Source of the DNA: Septoria linicola
Lineage: Eukaryota > Ascomycota > Dothideomycetes > Mycosphaerellales > Mycosphaerellaceae
Assembly: GCA_024114885.1 (NCBI GenBank)
Contig: CP099424.1
Coordinates: 1,488,001-1,552,000, forward strand
DNA: 64,000 bases
Reading direction: 5' to 3'
Below, one piece after another: positions 1-9,972 of this stretch. The notes beneath the pieces were generated by a model. It saw only the letters and a list, made by a program, of their open reading frames with translations. It had not been told where the DNA came from and did not search any database. Position numbers and translations under genes: made by a program. Positions within the stretch are counted from its first letter, which is position 1. Every line of letters starts with the position of its first letter.

Positions 1-841
1 ATGCTCTTCCGGTTGCTTAACCGCACGCTCGGTGCCTCCCGAGACTGCCTAAAGACCTACCTCGCCTGCCATTGCCCAGCACTTGTTGTTTGAGGTTCGA
101 TGCTTGCATACACCAACTCACCGTCTCTGGATATCAAGATTAAGGAACGTGCCACAAGCTTGCTGTATCCGCCGACTCTTCGCACCTAATCATAACGCAA
201 TCAATCGATCATCTATTTGCTTCAGCAAGATCCGACAGCAAGGCACTGGTCGCTGGGCTACGATAGGACTGCAGACTACCGGTCCTTTGTGGAGGCACAC
301 CTTGTCGTCGCGAGCGCACTACCATTAGTTCAGACACCTACCCTGTACGACAGCCTCGAGCCTCGAACGCCTTCCAGCGGGTTCCACTCTTCTGCAAGTC
401 CTTTACAGGTCCGATTCCCTGAAGTACCTGACAGGCTTGTAGTCAGCCACAATCCGCTTGGATTCTGCTACTGTTTCTTCACCAAAAAGACTTGCTATAC
501 ACAGACACCTTTATTCAGCAACACTACGGATACGCAGCGGGCCGCGGACTTCTGTGTCAACTACAGCACATCTATCGTCACTCGTCCGGTGCTGACTGAT
601 CTACGACGGTAATCGTCATTTTCTCGATTGGGTAGCGACTGAGACGCGAGGCTGTCAGAGACTCTGGGACTGGCGTTGGGTTCTGCTTGTTCATGTTGGC
701 ATTGCTGTTTGTCGATGCTGTTCGAGCCTCGCTGCCGGTAGACGACGTTCCTCAGACAGCGGTCTGAATAAGACGGTCTAAATAACCGCAAGCGTGCGCG
801 TGGCGAGGTAGGTGCGTCGATAGTACGAGAAACAGGCTGTC
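1..841. other. Upstream region of the homeobox gene
   Basis: No supportable gene was found here. Open frames are short, mostly lack an ATG and show no recognisable motif. The stretch is probably the promoter and long 5' leader of the homeobox gene. A possible 3' splice site (aacag) lies about 12 nt before its first ATG, so a 5' UTR intron is conceivable. Confidence 0.4.
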
Positions 842-2650
842 ATGCTAATTGTGCAGCAGGGCGTTCGACTGGCCTCTCAAATGCTACAAGAACGATTCAA
901 AGTGCCATTATCGCCGCCAAATTCCCCGCGTATGTCGGACGCAGTGACGAAGTCCAACGATTACCGGTACCAGCAGGCGCCGCAGCGCTTCGACCATGAC
1001 AGAGACCTTCGCGAAGCTGGACATGGCCAGCTGACTGCCTCGACCGAGTATGCACAACGCCAGTACTCGTCGGGCCAAAGACCATCCAATGTCTCCCATG
1101 CACCTTACGATGCTTCGGCTGAATCAAGTCCACGCGATCGCCTGACTCCTCGCTCGCCAGCTTCGATGTCTCGAGATCAGCTCGATGATGACGATGATCT
1201 GGTCGAGTTCGGAGGTGACGACCAGGACGAAGACGACGACAGCGAAAAGCCAGCTCTGACACCTCAAGAACTCCGTGCTCAGAAACGGAAAATGAAGCGA
1301 TTTAGGTCAGTCAACAGCTCTTGACGGTTTGACGCGGGCATCGATGCTAACGTGACGCAGACTCACACACAACCAAACTCGCTTCCTGATGAGTGAGTTC
1401 GCACGTCAGGCACATCCTGATGCGGCGCATCGTGAGCGCCTAGCAAGAGAGATACCTGGCCTATCCGCGCGACAAGTGCAGGTTTGGTTCCAGAATCGGT
1501 GAGTCGCATATCTTTCTAGTCAAGGGTCACCAAAACTGATGGCCGGAGCAGTCGTGCGAAGCTCAAGCGACTGACCAACGATGACCGCGAGCGAATGCTG
1601 AGATCAAGAGCTCTGCCGGCCGATTTCGACACGACTCAAGCGTTGCACTCCCCATTTGGTGCACAAGCTTCTTCCATGGGTGCATCAGTCTCTACCCTGG
1701 GAGCATATGGATATGGTGATAGCAGCGGCGTGCGGCCTCTCACGCTTGACACCTTGCGACGTGTCCCGGATTACGAACATTACAACCATCAATACTCTAG
1801 CCCGACCGGTGTGAGCCCTGCGTTGAGCGCATTTGGCTTCACACCACCACAGTCAGCCTCTGATCACCTCTCTCCTGGTTCTGTGGCCAGCAGTATGTCA
1901 CCGTATGTCCTGCAACACTCGGGCCCATACGATCGACGACCGCCGACTGGACTACCGACAGTCAGCCATTTATCGTACCCAGCGCAACAACAGCAGCTCC
2001 ATCGCATGCCATTGCACGAGCGACTGGGTAGGAATATGGGCGAGCCGACAGGCTCGCCGCTTCGCTCGAGCGTCTCATATGCCAACTTGACAAGCGCCAG
2101 TGCGCAGCCTCGACATATACCGGAACGAGCAGCCTCGTTCTCGGATCATACCTACCCACAACAGCGTCCGCATATCCCGAATACTAGCAGTCCTAGCGGT
2201 AGCAGTCCAGGGCCACACGGTTTAGGCTTCTCATGTAAGCCGCAACGCACTGCTGGGCATATTCTACATAGGCTGACACATACCTCAGATTCTCAGCTTC
2301 CGAACTATCAACAGCGCGATCAACAGAACCAGGTGCCAATGACTGGCACCTACCAATCGACAGAACAAGAACAATTCCGAAGACATCTACCCCCTTCATA
2401 TGCTCAATACCCCTTGGCGAACTTCGCGGCTCAGCCATCGCAGTACTCGGGCTACGCGCCACCTTACTCGACAGAGAACTATCAAAATAGCTATGCACAG
2501 CACGGTCAAGTCACGGAACCGGTGTCACAGCCATCGCAGCAACAGCAGGGATATCAAGCTGCAGGTGGCGCACCACAGACGTATATGCAAGTTGCAGGGC
2601 AGACCCGTACGCAAGGCGACGGTCAGAATCATCTGTCCCCATCCTACTGA
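842..2650 (+). CDS. Homeobox transcription factor
   Basis: DNA-binding transcription factor of the fungal homeobox family, expected in the nucleus. Exons are 842-1305, 1361-1498 and 1552-2650. Both introns have GT/AG ends and the first has a CTAAC branch site. The homeodomain spans about residues 148-205; recognition helix 3 contains WFQNRR at about 197-202 followed by AKLKR, so the DNA-contact Trp and Asn are present. An acidic stretch (DDDDDLVEFGGDD) precedes the domain. The long C-terminus is rich in Gln, Ser, Pro and Tyr, as in activation domains. A further intron at 2235-2288 (GTAAGC...CTGAC...CTCAG, 54 nt) is likely; it is a multiple of three, so both forms stay open (566 or 548 aa). 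The exact C-terminus is uncertain because coherent-looking sequence continues past the TGA. The family resembles conidiation-related fungal homeobox regulators, but I do not assign an ortholog. Confidence 0.88.
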
Positions 2651-3189
2651 GAAGCATTCGAAAAGCCGATGCCGTCAGCCCAGTTGACCAGACGCTACGA
2701 GGAGGACATGGGCACTTTGGGACATGGGCGCATGGGTCGACAGAACAACAACGAGGTTCGCCAGGGGTGTCAAGAGGCGTCAGAAACATGGTGACAGTTC
2801 ATGCTCCACTGCAGAGTCTGAGCGCAGACCAGAAGCCGTATCCCTTCGGACCGGTTTTCCCTCGATGACAGAGCCACGATACCAAGATTATGGATGATGC
2901 TTTGTGCCTGCCAGAAACAGCGGTGCACCTTCGATTTCGCGGATACCCACTTCGCTTCTTCCTGCTTGCACAATTTACTGGTCGGCTTGCCCAGGATTTC
3001 AATAGGGTAGTATAGCTAACATTGTACTAAAATGAAGAGAAAACGAAACGGTTGTCAGAGCTCTCCCCGCCGTCTTGTTCTCTTCTGGACACATCCTTAC
3101 GTCTAGAACTTGATTGTGTCACCTGATCTCGCCACAGTTGAGCTTTGGCTGATCTGCGGCGTCTCTTTTAACGTCCGAAGTACGAAGCC
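2651..3189. other. 3' flank of the homeobox gene
   Basis: No separate gene is supported. The first ~150 nt could be an extra 3' exon or 3' UTR of the homeobox gene. The rest shows no conserved motif, repeat or RNA fold that I can recognise. Confidence 0.35.
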
Positions 3190-4021
3190 TTACCACACTG
3201 TAACATCACTACCACGGCCTAAAGAATCTTCAAGCTTGTTTCTACCATCTTTCTTTCGGATCATGAAACAGACTTTTACGGAGACATAGGTTCCTGAAAT
3301 ATTACACACCCCTGTCGTTCCGATGCTTCTGGATCTTCCATCAACGAGGTCGGCCCGTGGGACGAGGCGGAACAGCCGTGCCGCACAAGCGATGTCACGA
3401 CAGCGCAGCTCCCGCTTGCATGCGAAGAGATTGAGGTATGCTCGGTACAAGAATTGAAGGAACGGCCGCCATACTTGACGCGCGCTTAATTCGACGACAG
3501 ACGAGAAGTTCGGCCAACGGCGCTGAGTCCGAGGATCGAAGTAAGCAATATGATCGAACAGGATTGGCTCGGTTGTGGTGCAGATGATACAATGCTCGAG
3601 CCGCACTCCAAAGGGTATACGCGACTATAGCAATACAATTGCCGTGCTGGTCTCAGCACACTGGAAGATCTCCTCAGGTTTCGGGTGTACCTGTACCGAG
3701 CTTACCAAGACCTACCTGCATCCTGGAATCGTTCGCTCCGCCAATGGCATTCCTCCCATCTTCGCCTCTGCTTGATAAGGTGTCGAGGGCATAAGTGGCG
3801 GAAGGATGCTGAGACAGCGCTGGCATCGGCAGAAGACACGAACAGCCACCAAGGAGCACGATATCATGCCGACTTCTAATGAATGCAGTCAGGCGAGCTC
3901 GCTTGCGTGATGACACAAGCATTGTGTGATCCACGACATCGTGCCGGTCGAGGTCGAGCGTTTGGTGGCGAGACGCCTTTCCTACAGCTGCTTCTGAATG
4001 GCCGAGGTCTGTAAGCAGCAC
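3190..4021 (-). CDS. Putative spliced protein of unknown function (5' end unresolved)
   Basis: Two long frames on the minus strand join in phase when 3625-3715 is removed as an intron (donor GTAGGT, acceptor CTATAG). Segments are 3716-4021 and 3190-3624, about 246 aa if both are used. The frame starts without an ATG, and an acceptor-like CTTACAG lies just upstream, so an earlier exon is probably missing. The second exon is rich in Arg, Leu, Phe and Cys and reads like a globular protein, but no domain is recognised. The locus lies in a gene-poor block with decayed coding sequence, so it may be a relict. Confidence rests only on frame length and splice-phase agreement. Confidence 0.25.
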
Positions 4022-4514
4022 AAGATGGGTATAAGATGATTGTCAGCAACCACAGCTCCTGAGATTACTATCATTACAATCGCTTCCATTGCGCAGATCC
4101 GAGCCATGATCAATGCGTGCTGGTCGCGTGGGCAAAGTGCAAAGGTATATGCTATAGGAAGTATCTTATTGCATACTTCCACTGCAAGGCAGCTCCAATC
4201 AGCTTTCGCCATCTGTCCGGCGTACTAAGACTCGCTCAATGAGGCATGGCCATAGAACCACAGCAGACACGCGACGAGCTAGTGCTTGGATAAGGCACTC
4301 TGGCTGTTTGTGGAACACCGACAAGATCTCACTCATTCCAAAGGAAGATCGTTGGCCACTTGCCTGTAATGGACTTCTTCCTCACCTCGCCCGTGCTCTT
4401 GCTGGCCTGCCGCCACGGAAGAGTGTGTACGAGCATCGTCTGAGAGAGGTTGGAGCATGTGATACTATACTCGCTGCTTCGACCACCCCTTTCCTTAAGC
4501 CGAACGCAATAGAC

Positions 4515-5219
4515 ATGAGCAAGACCGAGAATGGTTCTTCATCACGACCTTCGCCATCTCATGAGGAAACTCCAGACGTCCCCAAGAAACCACCCCGGAA
4601 GAAGCCACAGCACAGAAAACCTCGAGGTACCATCAAGGATTGACAGCCAAACAGGCCACGGCCCAGGAAACCGTGGGTGCCGAAGCCACGCGCCAAGAAG
4701 GCTGCCAAAGACCGCATACCAGGACCAGCAGATCAGTCGACAGTTGTTGAGCAAGACGCAAGCAACAAAGAGGATGTTTCATTACCCCAACCTTCGTCAC
4801 CTCATGAGGAGTCTACAGGCGTCCGCAGCAAACCACCGCTCAAGGAGTCACGCGCCAAGAAGCCACGCGCTCAAAAGGGTGCCAAAAAGTCACTGAGCAC
4901 CCCAGGACTAGGAGCTCGGTCGAAAGTTGTTAAATTCAAGGCGGTCGACCACCAACTCTTTCTCATGGCACCCCTTGAAGAGGACGAGTACGAGCAGACC
5001 AAGACTATTCCCGAACGTCTGGATATGCCAGTGAGCCCGCTTCAGCGCCGCACCAAACGAAAGCGGGTCATAGACGAACTGGTCCAATTCATGACCGGAA
5101 AGCGATTGCCCAAAGGCATCTATCCGTATCCAACAGTCTCTGCCTGTTGCGGGGATGCTGCGGCATTGTCAGCCCAGATCGATGTAGCAGCAGCGCAAAG
5201 ACACGCGAAACATGAATGA
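4515..5219 (+). pseudogene. Lys/Pro/Arg-rich repeat protein frame with one in-frame stop
   Basis: A single frame runs from ATG 4515 to 5219 and is broken only by TGA at 4641-4643; the frame is the same on both sides. It encodes a basic protein with two diverged copies of a Ser/Pro-rich plus Lys/Pro/Arg-rich unit (first near 4530-4640, second near 4775-4900; shared core SHEE/PHEES then KPPxK). The C-terminal part contains LVQFMTGKRLPKG and no known domain. One C-to-T change (CGA to TGA) would explain the stop. Alternatives are two small genes, or a chance frame in basic low-complexity DNA. The ATG at 4239 is in the same frame and open into this one. Expression is unproven. Confidence 0.35.
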
Positions 5220-5370
5220 GACAATGCTGACCATCGACCTGTTACTTTTAGGCATGGAACGAGAACACTATGAATCGACCTCGGTATACCTTCGTGCCTG
5301 GAAGACGAGGATATCTCTACTCGTGTGCTCAAGTTCTTACTCCTCTCAACACACAACCTCGCAAACAAGT

Positions 5371-7133
5371 ATGGCGGACCCCACAAGACTTCGCTCATTG
5401 TTTGAGCGCTTCATCAACGCGAGCGACGACCAGAAGGAGGCGCTGAAACTTCATCTGATCGAGGGCCTCGTTCTACCAAACCACAATGTCAGCATTAAAA
5501 TTCTTTCCCAACACAGAATGCAAAACGTAAACTCAAGCTGACTGCTCACAGGTTCACAATGCGCCACTCACACTGCCGGCCACCTCTGTCCCCGACGCAG
5601 CTTCGCGCTTGCTCGCTCAAGTCGAGACCCAGCCACCACCCGGTAAATCTTCGCCGCCTTCTCAGTCGACACCCCCATCGATCCTCGGAGGCTCGGACAG
5701 AGAAGTCCTCCACGGCGTTCGACCAAAGAAGAAGACTTGGCAGATCATTATAGACACTGCCGAGCTGCGCAACATACTGACGGACTGAATGTTGGTGGCG
5801 TGGGAGGAACACAAGGGCATCCGCTGCGTGAGACATCTGCCACCGTCCTCTTGCCGTAGTCCAGGTCCGATCAGTAGTCGCATGCTGCCTAAGGTACGGA
5901 GACTCGCTCGGCATGGTATGCTGTTGGAACCATCGAAGCGTTATGGCGCACAAGTATTTGGACACGCTAAGCCCCTCTTCCTCCGACTGAACAAGAACAT
6001 TCGCCTTAATGAGTTCGACCGCATCTTTCGCAAGATGGCAATTGCTATCGAAGAACAGGATGTCGGTTCAATAATCCTTGATCGCCGCCAAACTGTCCAG
6101 AAGACGCTGGACAAGCCCCCCCTTTCGACTCGTCAGCAGATCTCAACCCTGGCAATCAACGTGAAGTTCCGTGGTTCTGTTGAGCCAGGTAAGTCAGCAA
6201 TGTGCTCGCCACTTGTTCGGACTAACAGTCGCTAGAAATTCTCGCTGACATTGCCTACTTGTTCGCCTCTCCGAGCTACCTGCATCGAGGACCAATCTTG
6301 CGCGGCGACAAGCTGGACCTGCGCCAATCTGCTCTGAGAGTTTCCCTCGATTCCATCACTGGAAGAGAAATTTCTCCTGCACAGGCAACGGTCGTCCACA
6401 AGCACCTCACGAAGAATAATCCGCTGCATGTCAAGTTCATTACCGCGATGCCACATAACGATGTTGACGACCTCACAGCCAAGGAGCAAAAGACAGTGCG
6501 CCGCCTTCTTGTCGCTGCTTAGCGTTTCGGACAGCTTCGTGGCAGCCGCGACATTGACGACCCTACAGTTGTTCGAGCCATGTTCTAGAACTGGCTGCAG
6601 GTCGGTGTCTACAGGCATCAAAACTAGGACCATGTCTATGCCATACGGGGTGCTCTCGACACCTAGAGTTTTGCCGTCTTCGTCGGACCGTTTACTTACA
6701 CACTCGTCATGTACAACTCCGCAGACTACGTCGACAGTGCTGCCATGGTTCAGCTGAAAGAGCTTCAATAGCAGCGATGCACGGAGTTTGGTTTGTCGGA
6801 GCTCTAGCTCGATCCAGAAGATGCTACACTCTCCGCGACCTTGGGCGTACTTGACCGCGGAGCTGCTGCGGAGCGAATTGTGTCAAAGCACTACGAAGGT
6901 AAGCAGTGGACCAGTCCGTGGCATATGCATAATGAGGCAGGCATAGTGTGCATATACGATTGGCCCTAGGCGTGGTTGACGCGTTCGGTAAAGTTGCACA
7001 GATCCTGCCATACAAGTTTCAGCTTGGTCATGCGCAGCGGACGTATATCATCCCACAAGAGGTTACCAACTGTGACTGGTAAGCTTGGTCCGAAGGGATG
7101 GAGAAGGAATGCAAGTCTATGGGGTGGAAATGA
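5371..7133 (+). pseudogene. Unknown gene with seven in-frame stop codons and no obvious frameshift
   Basis: Exons that keep phase are 5371-5487, 5552-6188, 6236-6899 and 6970-7133. The introns 5488-5551, 6189-6235 (GTAAGT, ACTAAC branch, CTAG) and 6900-6969 have good borders. Within this frame there is a TGA at 5786 and TAG codons at 6520, 6586, 6625, 6664, 6769 and 6805. A TAA at 7080 overlaps a good GTAAGC donor, so it may be intronic. Codon use and amino-acid composition stay protein-like throughout, and I see no indel. Each stop is one transition from CAG/CGA (C to T) or from TGG (G to A). No family is recognised. The first part alone (to 5788) could make a 117-aa protein. Either the gene is dying by nonsense mutation only, or the stops are bypassed. 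The surrounding DNA is not CpA-depleted, so this is not heavy RIP. Confidence 0.55.
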
Positions 7134-7285
7134 TGAGATGAAGATAAATGACTTCGCGGTACAGCAGTAGTGTGGGAAGGAGGTGCGGTCCGGCAATGCT
7201 GCCCAACGGAATGTAGAGCTACGAAAACATTACACCACCTCTTGACGTGGAAATCTGAGTCCTCCATGCTATGCTACTATGATTC

Positions 7286-7880
7286 TCAATAGCTTCTCTC
7301 GTCGTCATCCGATCCGTAGTTGGGCTCACGGAACCTTGATGATCGATCTTTAGTCTCCGTGAGTTTCAAGAAGGCCGCCTCCATGCGGTCGACTTTGCGG
7401 TTGGGCACGTCGTGCGCAGATTGTAGCTTGTCGTAAGTCGACTTTAGAGCCTTGTATGTATCGCATTGATACTTCTCTGGCTGCCAGCCCTCCGGTTTGC
7501 CCACAGTGCAGTCGCAGCCAGTTGTATTCCCATGTACACAGTGATCCATGTGGTAGAATCGTACTTTGGCGATACAGTGTCACCCGTCCTCTAGCTCGGC
7601 TTTCTGAGTTCCATGTTCTCTGTGGTACCTGGGTCGCAGAGTCTTGCACTTAGATATGCTCTTGAGGGCAATGCAGGCGGAGGTCCGCCTCTTGCCGTTT
7701 TGTTGACTGAGGAGGACTTGTCCTTGGGGCGATTCTCAATTTTATAGACCTTCGCACATCTTGCCTTCAGTGGCTGTCCATCAGGACGCCTTGGTCTGTG
7801 CAGTCTCGACCTCGTCGAGTGAACGACGGGATTCAGTCGGCTTAGTGTGTCTTGTGCACACGTTCATCTCTATGAACGTT
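7286..7880 (-). pseudogene. Decayed coding remnant, Cys/His-containing C-terminus
   Basis: The minus-strand frame 7286-7549 reads like a protein end: a Cys/His cluster (HCVHG..GCDC), a Lys/Glu-rich helix, then a SDDDERSY tail. Upstream in the same frame the sequence stays coherent but meets TGA at 7582-7580 and 7738-7736, and TAA at 7744-7742. A second frame is coherent over about 7640-7840, so a frameshift or an unrecognised intron is likely. No ATG-initiated full-length reading was found and no family is recognised. This is convergent with the interrupted gene that ends near 7133. Confidence 0.25.
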
Positions 7881-9972
7881 CTGATTCTACTGCGTGTCAG
7901 CAGTTAATCGAGCTACACATCTGCGGACGCGTTAACAAATACCAAATACAATGCGCATAGTCTCTGTGACTAGGCGCAGTCGTAACATTTAGGCGGCTCT
8001 GGTCCAAGTTGTTGAAGTGGAAAGTGGTCGGCCACTTGATTTCCCTGACATACTTAGACTTATTCGTCTCGTGGGCAACACTTTCCTGCATCTTCATGTG
8101 ATCGTTTGCACGCGGCATAAGATAATACAAGGGCAAGCATGCTTCGTCGAGCTGGAGACTTGCGAGATCTCTTACTTCAGAACGTCCTCAGCTTAAAATC
8201 CCGCCGGCTCTCATGTCCGTAAGAATGGCAGCGCTGCCACTGCTTCTGCTTGTCTCTTCTCGCGTAAGGGGCATCGAGCTGCCTTCGACGTCGCTTCAAA
8301 CCACGAGAGACGCCTTGGAAGAGGTGGACTTGTTGCAGACTAACGAGTCGAGCGCTCCTCGTCATAATCTCGAGTACGGTAAGATTTGTTTCAGATACCA
8401 GGCACGAATGCGTACGACACATACCGTTTCATAGAAAGTTGAATCTCGTGCCAGCAGCTTTGTGTTAGAGTCGCCTGGGTAAAAATGTATTGCCAGAGAA
8501 TTGACTGATCGTATACAGCCTCACTTGCCCAAAGTGCATGTTGCATGTAAGAACTGTGATGTTGACATTGTCACATGCACGAATCACGAAACTCCTTCCA
8601 CGATTCTAGCGCGTCGAAGGAAGGCGGGCCGCAGTCAGCCACGGACGGCAAACATCCAAGAAAGCCGGCGAGTCTCAGATGTGAACGATGATTCGAGATG
8701 GCCGGTCCCAAATCGCGAATTTGATGACAGGCGATGGACCTTTAAGTCATTAGATCGACCAGTTGCCTCTGTCTGCATGCATGAAAAGGTGTCGTATGCT
8801 TTGGACGGGTATTCGGTAGCACTTTGGCCAGTGCCGCCGATCCGTCGATGGTCAGCGACAATTCCGGTCGTTCCATCCGTGCTCAAGGTTGACTCGGATA
8901 TGCTACGCGACCCCGGTAAGCACACATGAAAATTGTAAAAGCATTCTGCCTCGCCACTCTAGCTTGAGGTCGTCGAAAGTGTCTGGCTGTCACTGCGGCC
9001 AGGAGGATGTCTCGTTGGACGTGGCGGAGAGTGGCGTGCGTTCTCGTTTCCGACCAATCGGACAAGCTCAGAGGCGGCATCCATATGCAGCTGTGATGCC
9101 GCCGCATCGTCAGAGCCCTGACTCATTGACGTGTCTAGCACATGTGAGCATGTGTGAGCGTCTGTCAACGTATCGATGATAGTGTCTTGGTTCAAAGTGC
9201 AGGCAACCGCACAGTCATACAGAATGTCGCAGCTCGCTACGCACAAAGATGGAGAAATGCTAAAAAGCTAGACAGTCTTTTGACCGGAAGAGCCCCCAGA
9301 TCCGGTGTGAGCGAACGGGAGAACGTGGGAGGAGGCGATACTTGTGTGCTTGAGATTGTTGATCAGTGCCAACAAAGCCAGGCGGAGTGTAACACCGGGA
9401 TTGGCTCTACTCTCAGCATCCCAGGAGTAGCATAAGGGCATTGTAGACGCCAAGCAAGGAGGATAGCCGTTGTCGACAGATCGCACGTTGATGCACGTTT
9501 GACAGACGACGAAGAAAGCAGCGGCTACGCGCGAATAGTGCGAACAATGTTGCGCAGTGTGATCGGTCGCATGACTTCCCTGCAGCATGAGTCTGAGTCC
9601 TGACGGTCGTAGTTTGAAGATGCTCCTTTTGCGGATGTGTTCGAACGCGGGAAATCCCGTCCCTTGGTCTCTCCCTGCTAGAAATCTTTCATCTCTGGCT
9701 TTTTGATTCTGCACCCACTTGATTTATCAAGTATATCGTGTGCATATCACACCGACCAACGCCGTACCCTCTCCCCTCTCCGGCTCGCTTCATTCGCTCA
9801 TCTAGTACGCGAAGAACGACCACGCCTCCGAATTTCATCGCTGCCGCGAAGCTGTGTCTTTTCGCACAGCAAAGCACGCAGAGAAACCGGCAAGACGGCG
9901 ACCATACCTCCCTCATCGGCTCCGGCCATCCACAATGCTGCTACGGCCAACGACGCTCAACTGAACGGCTCG
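7881..9972. other. Gene-poor stretch and eIF4G leader
   Basis: No gene can be supported. The longest plus-strand frame (8501-8929) has no ATG. The nearby donor/acceptor pair (8916 and 8962) brings a stop straight into phase. A rival minus-strand frame covers the same DNA. The last ~270 nt is an open, CT-rich region directly upstream of the eIF4G start and is probably its 5' leader. Confidence 0.35.

Noticed and set aside
8501..8929. Plus-strand 142-codon frame with a following good donor/acceptor pair
   Set aside because: No ATG, the splice brings an immediate stop, and a competing minus-strand frame of similar quality covers the same DNA.
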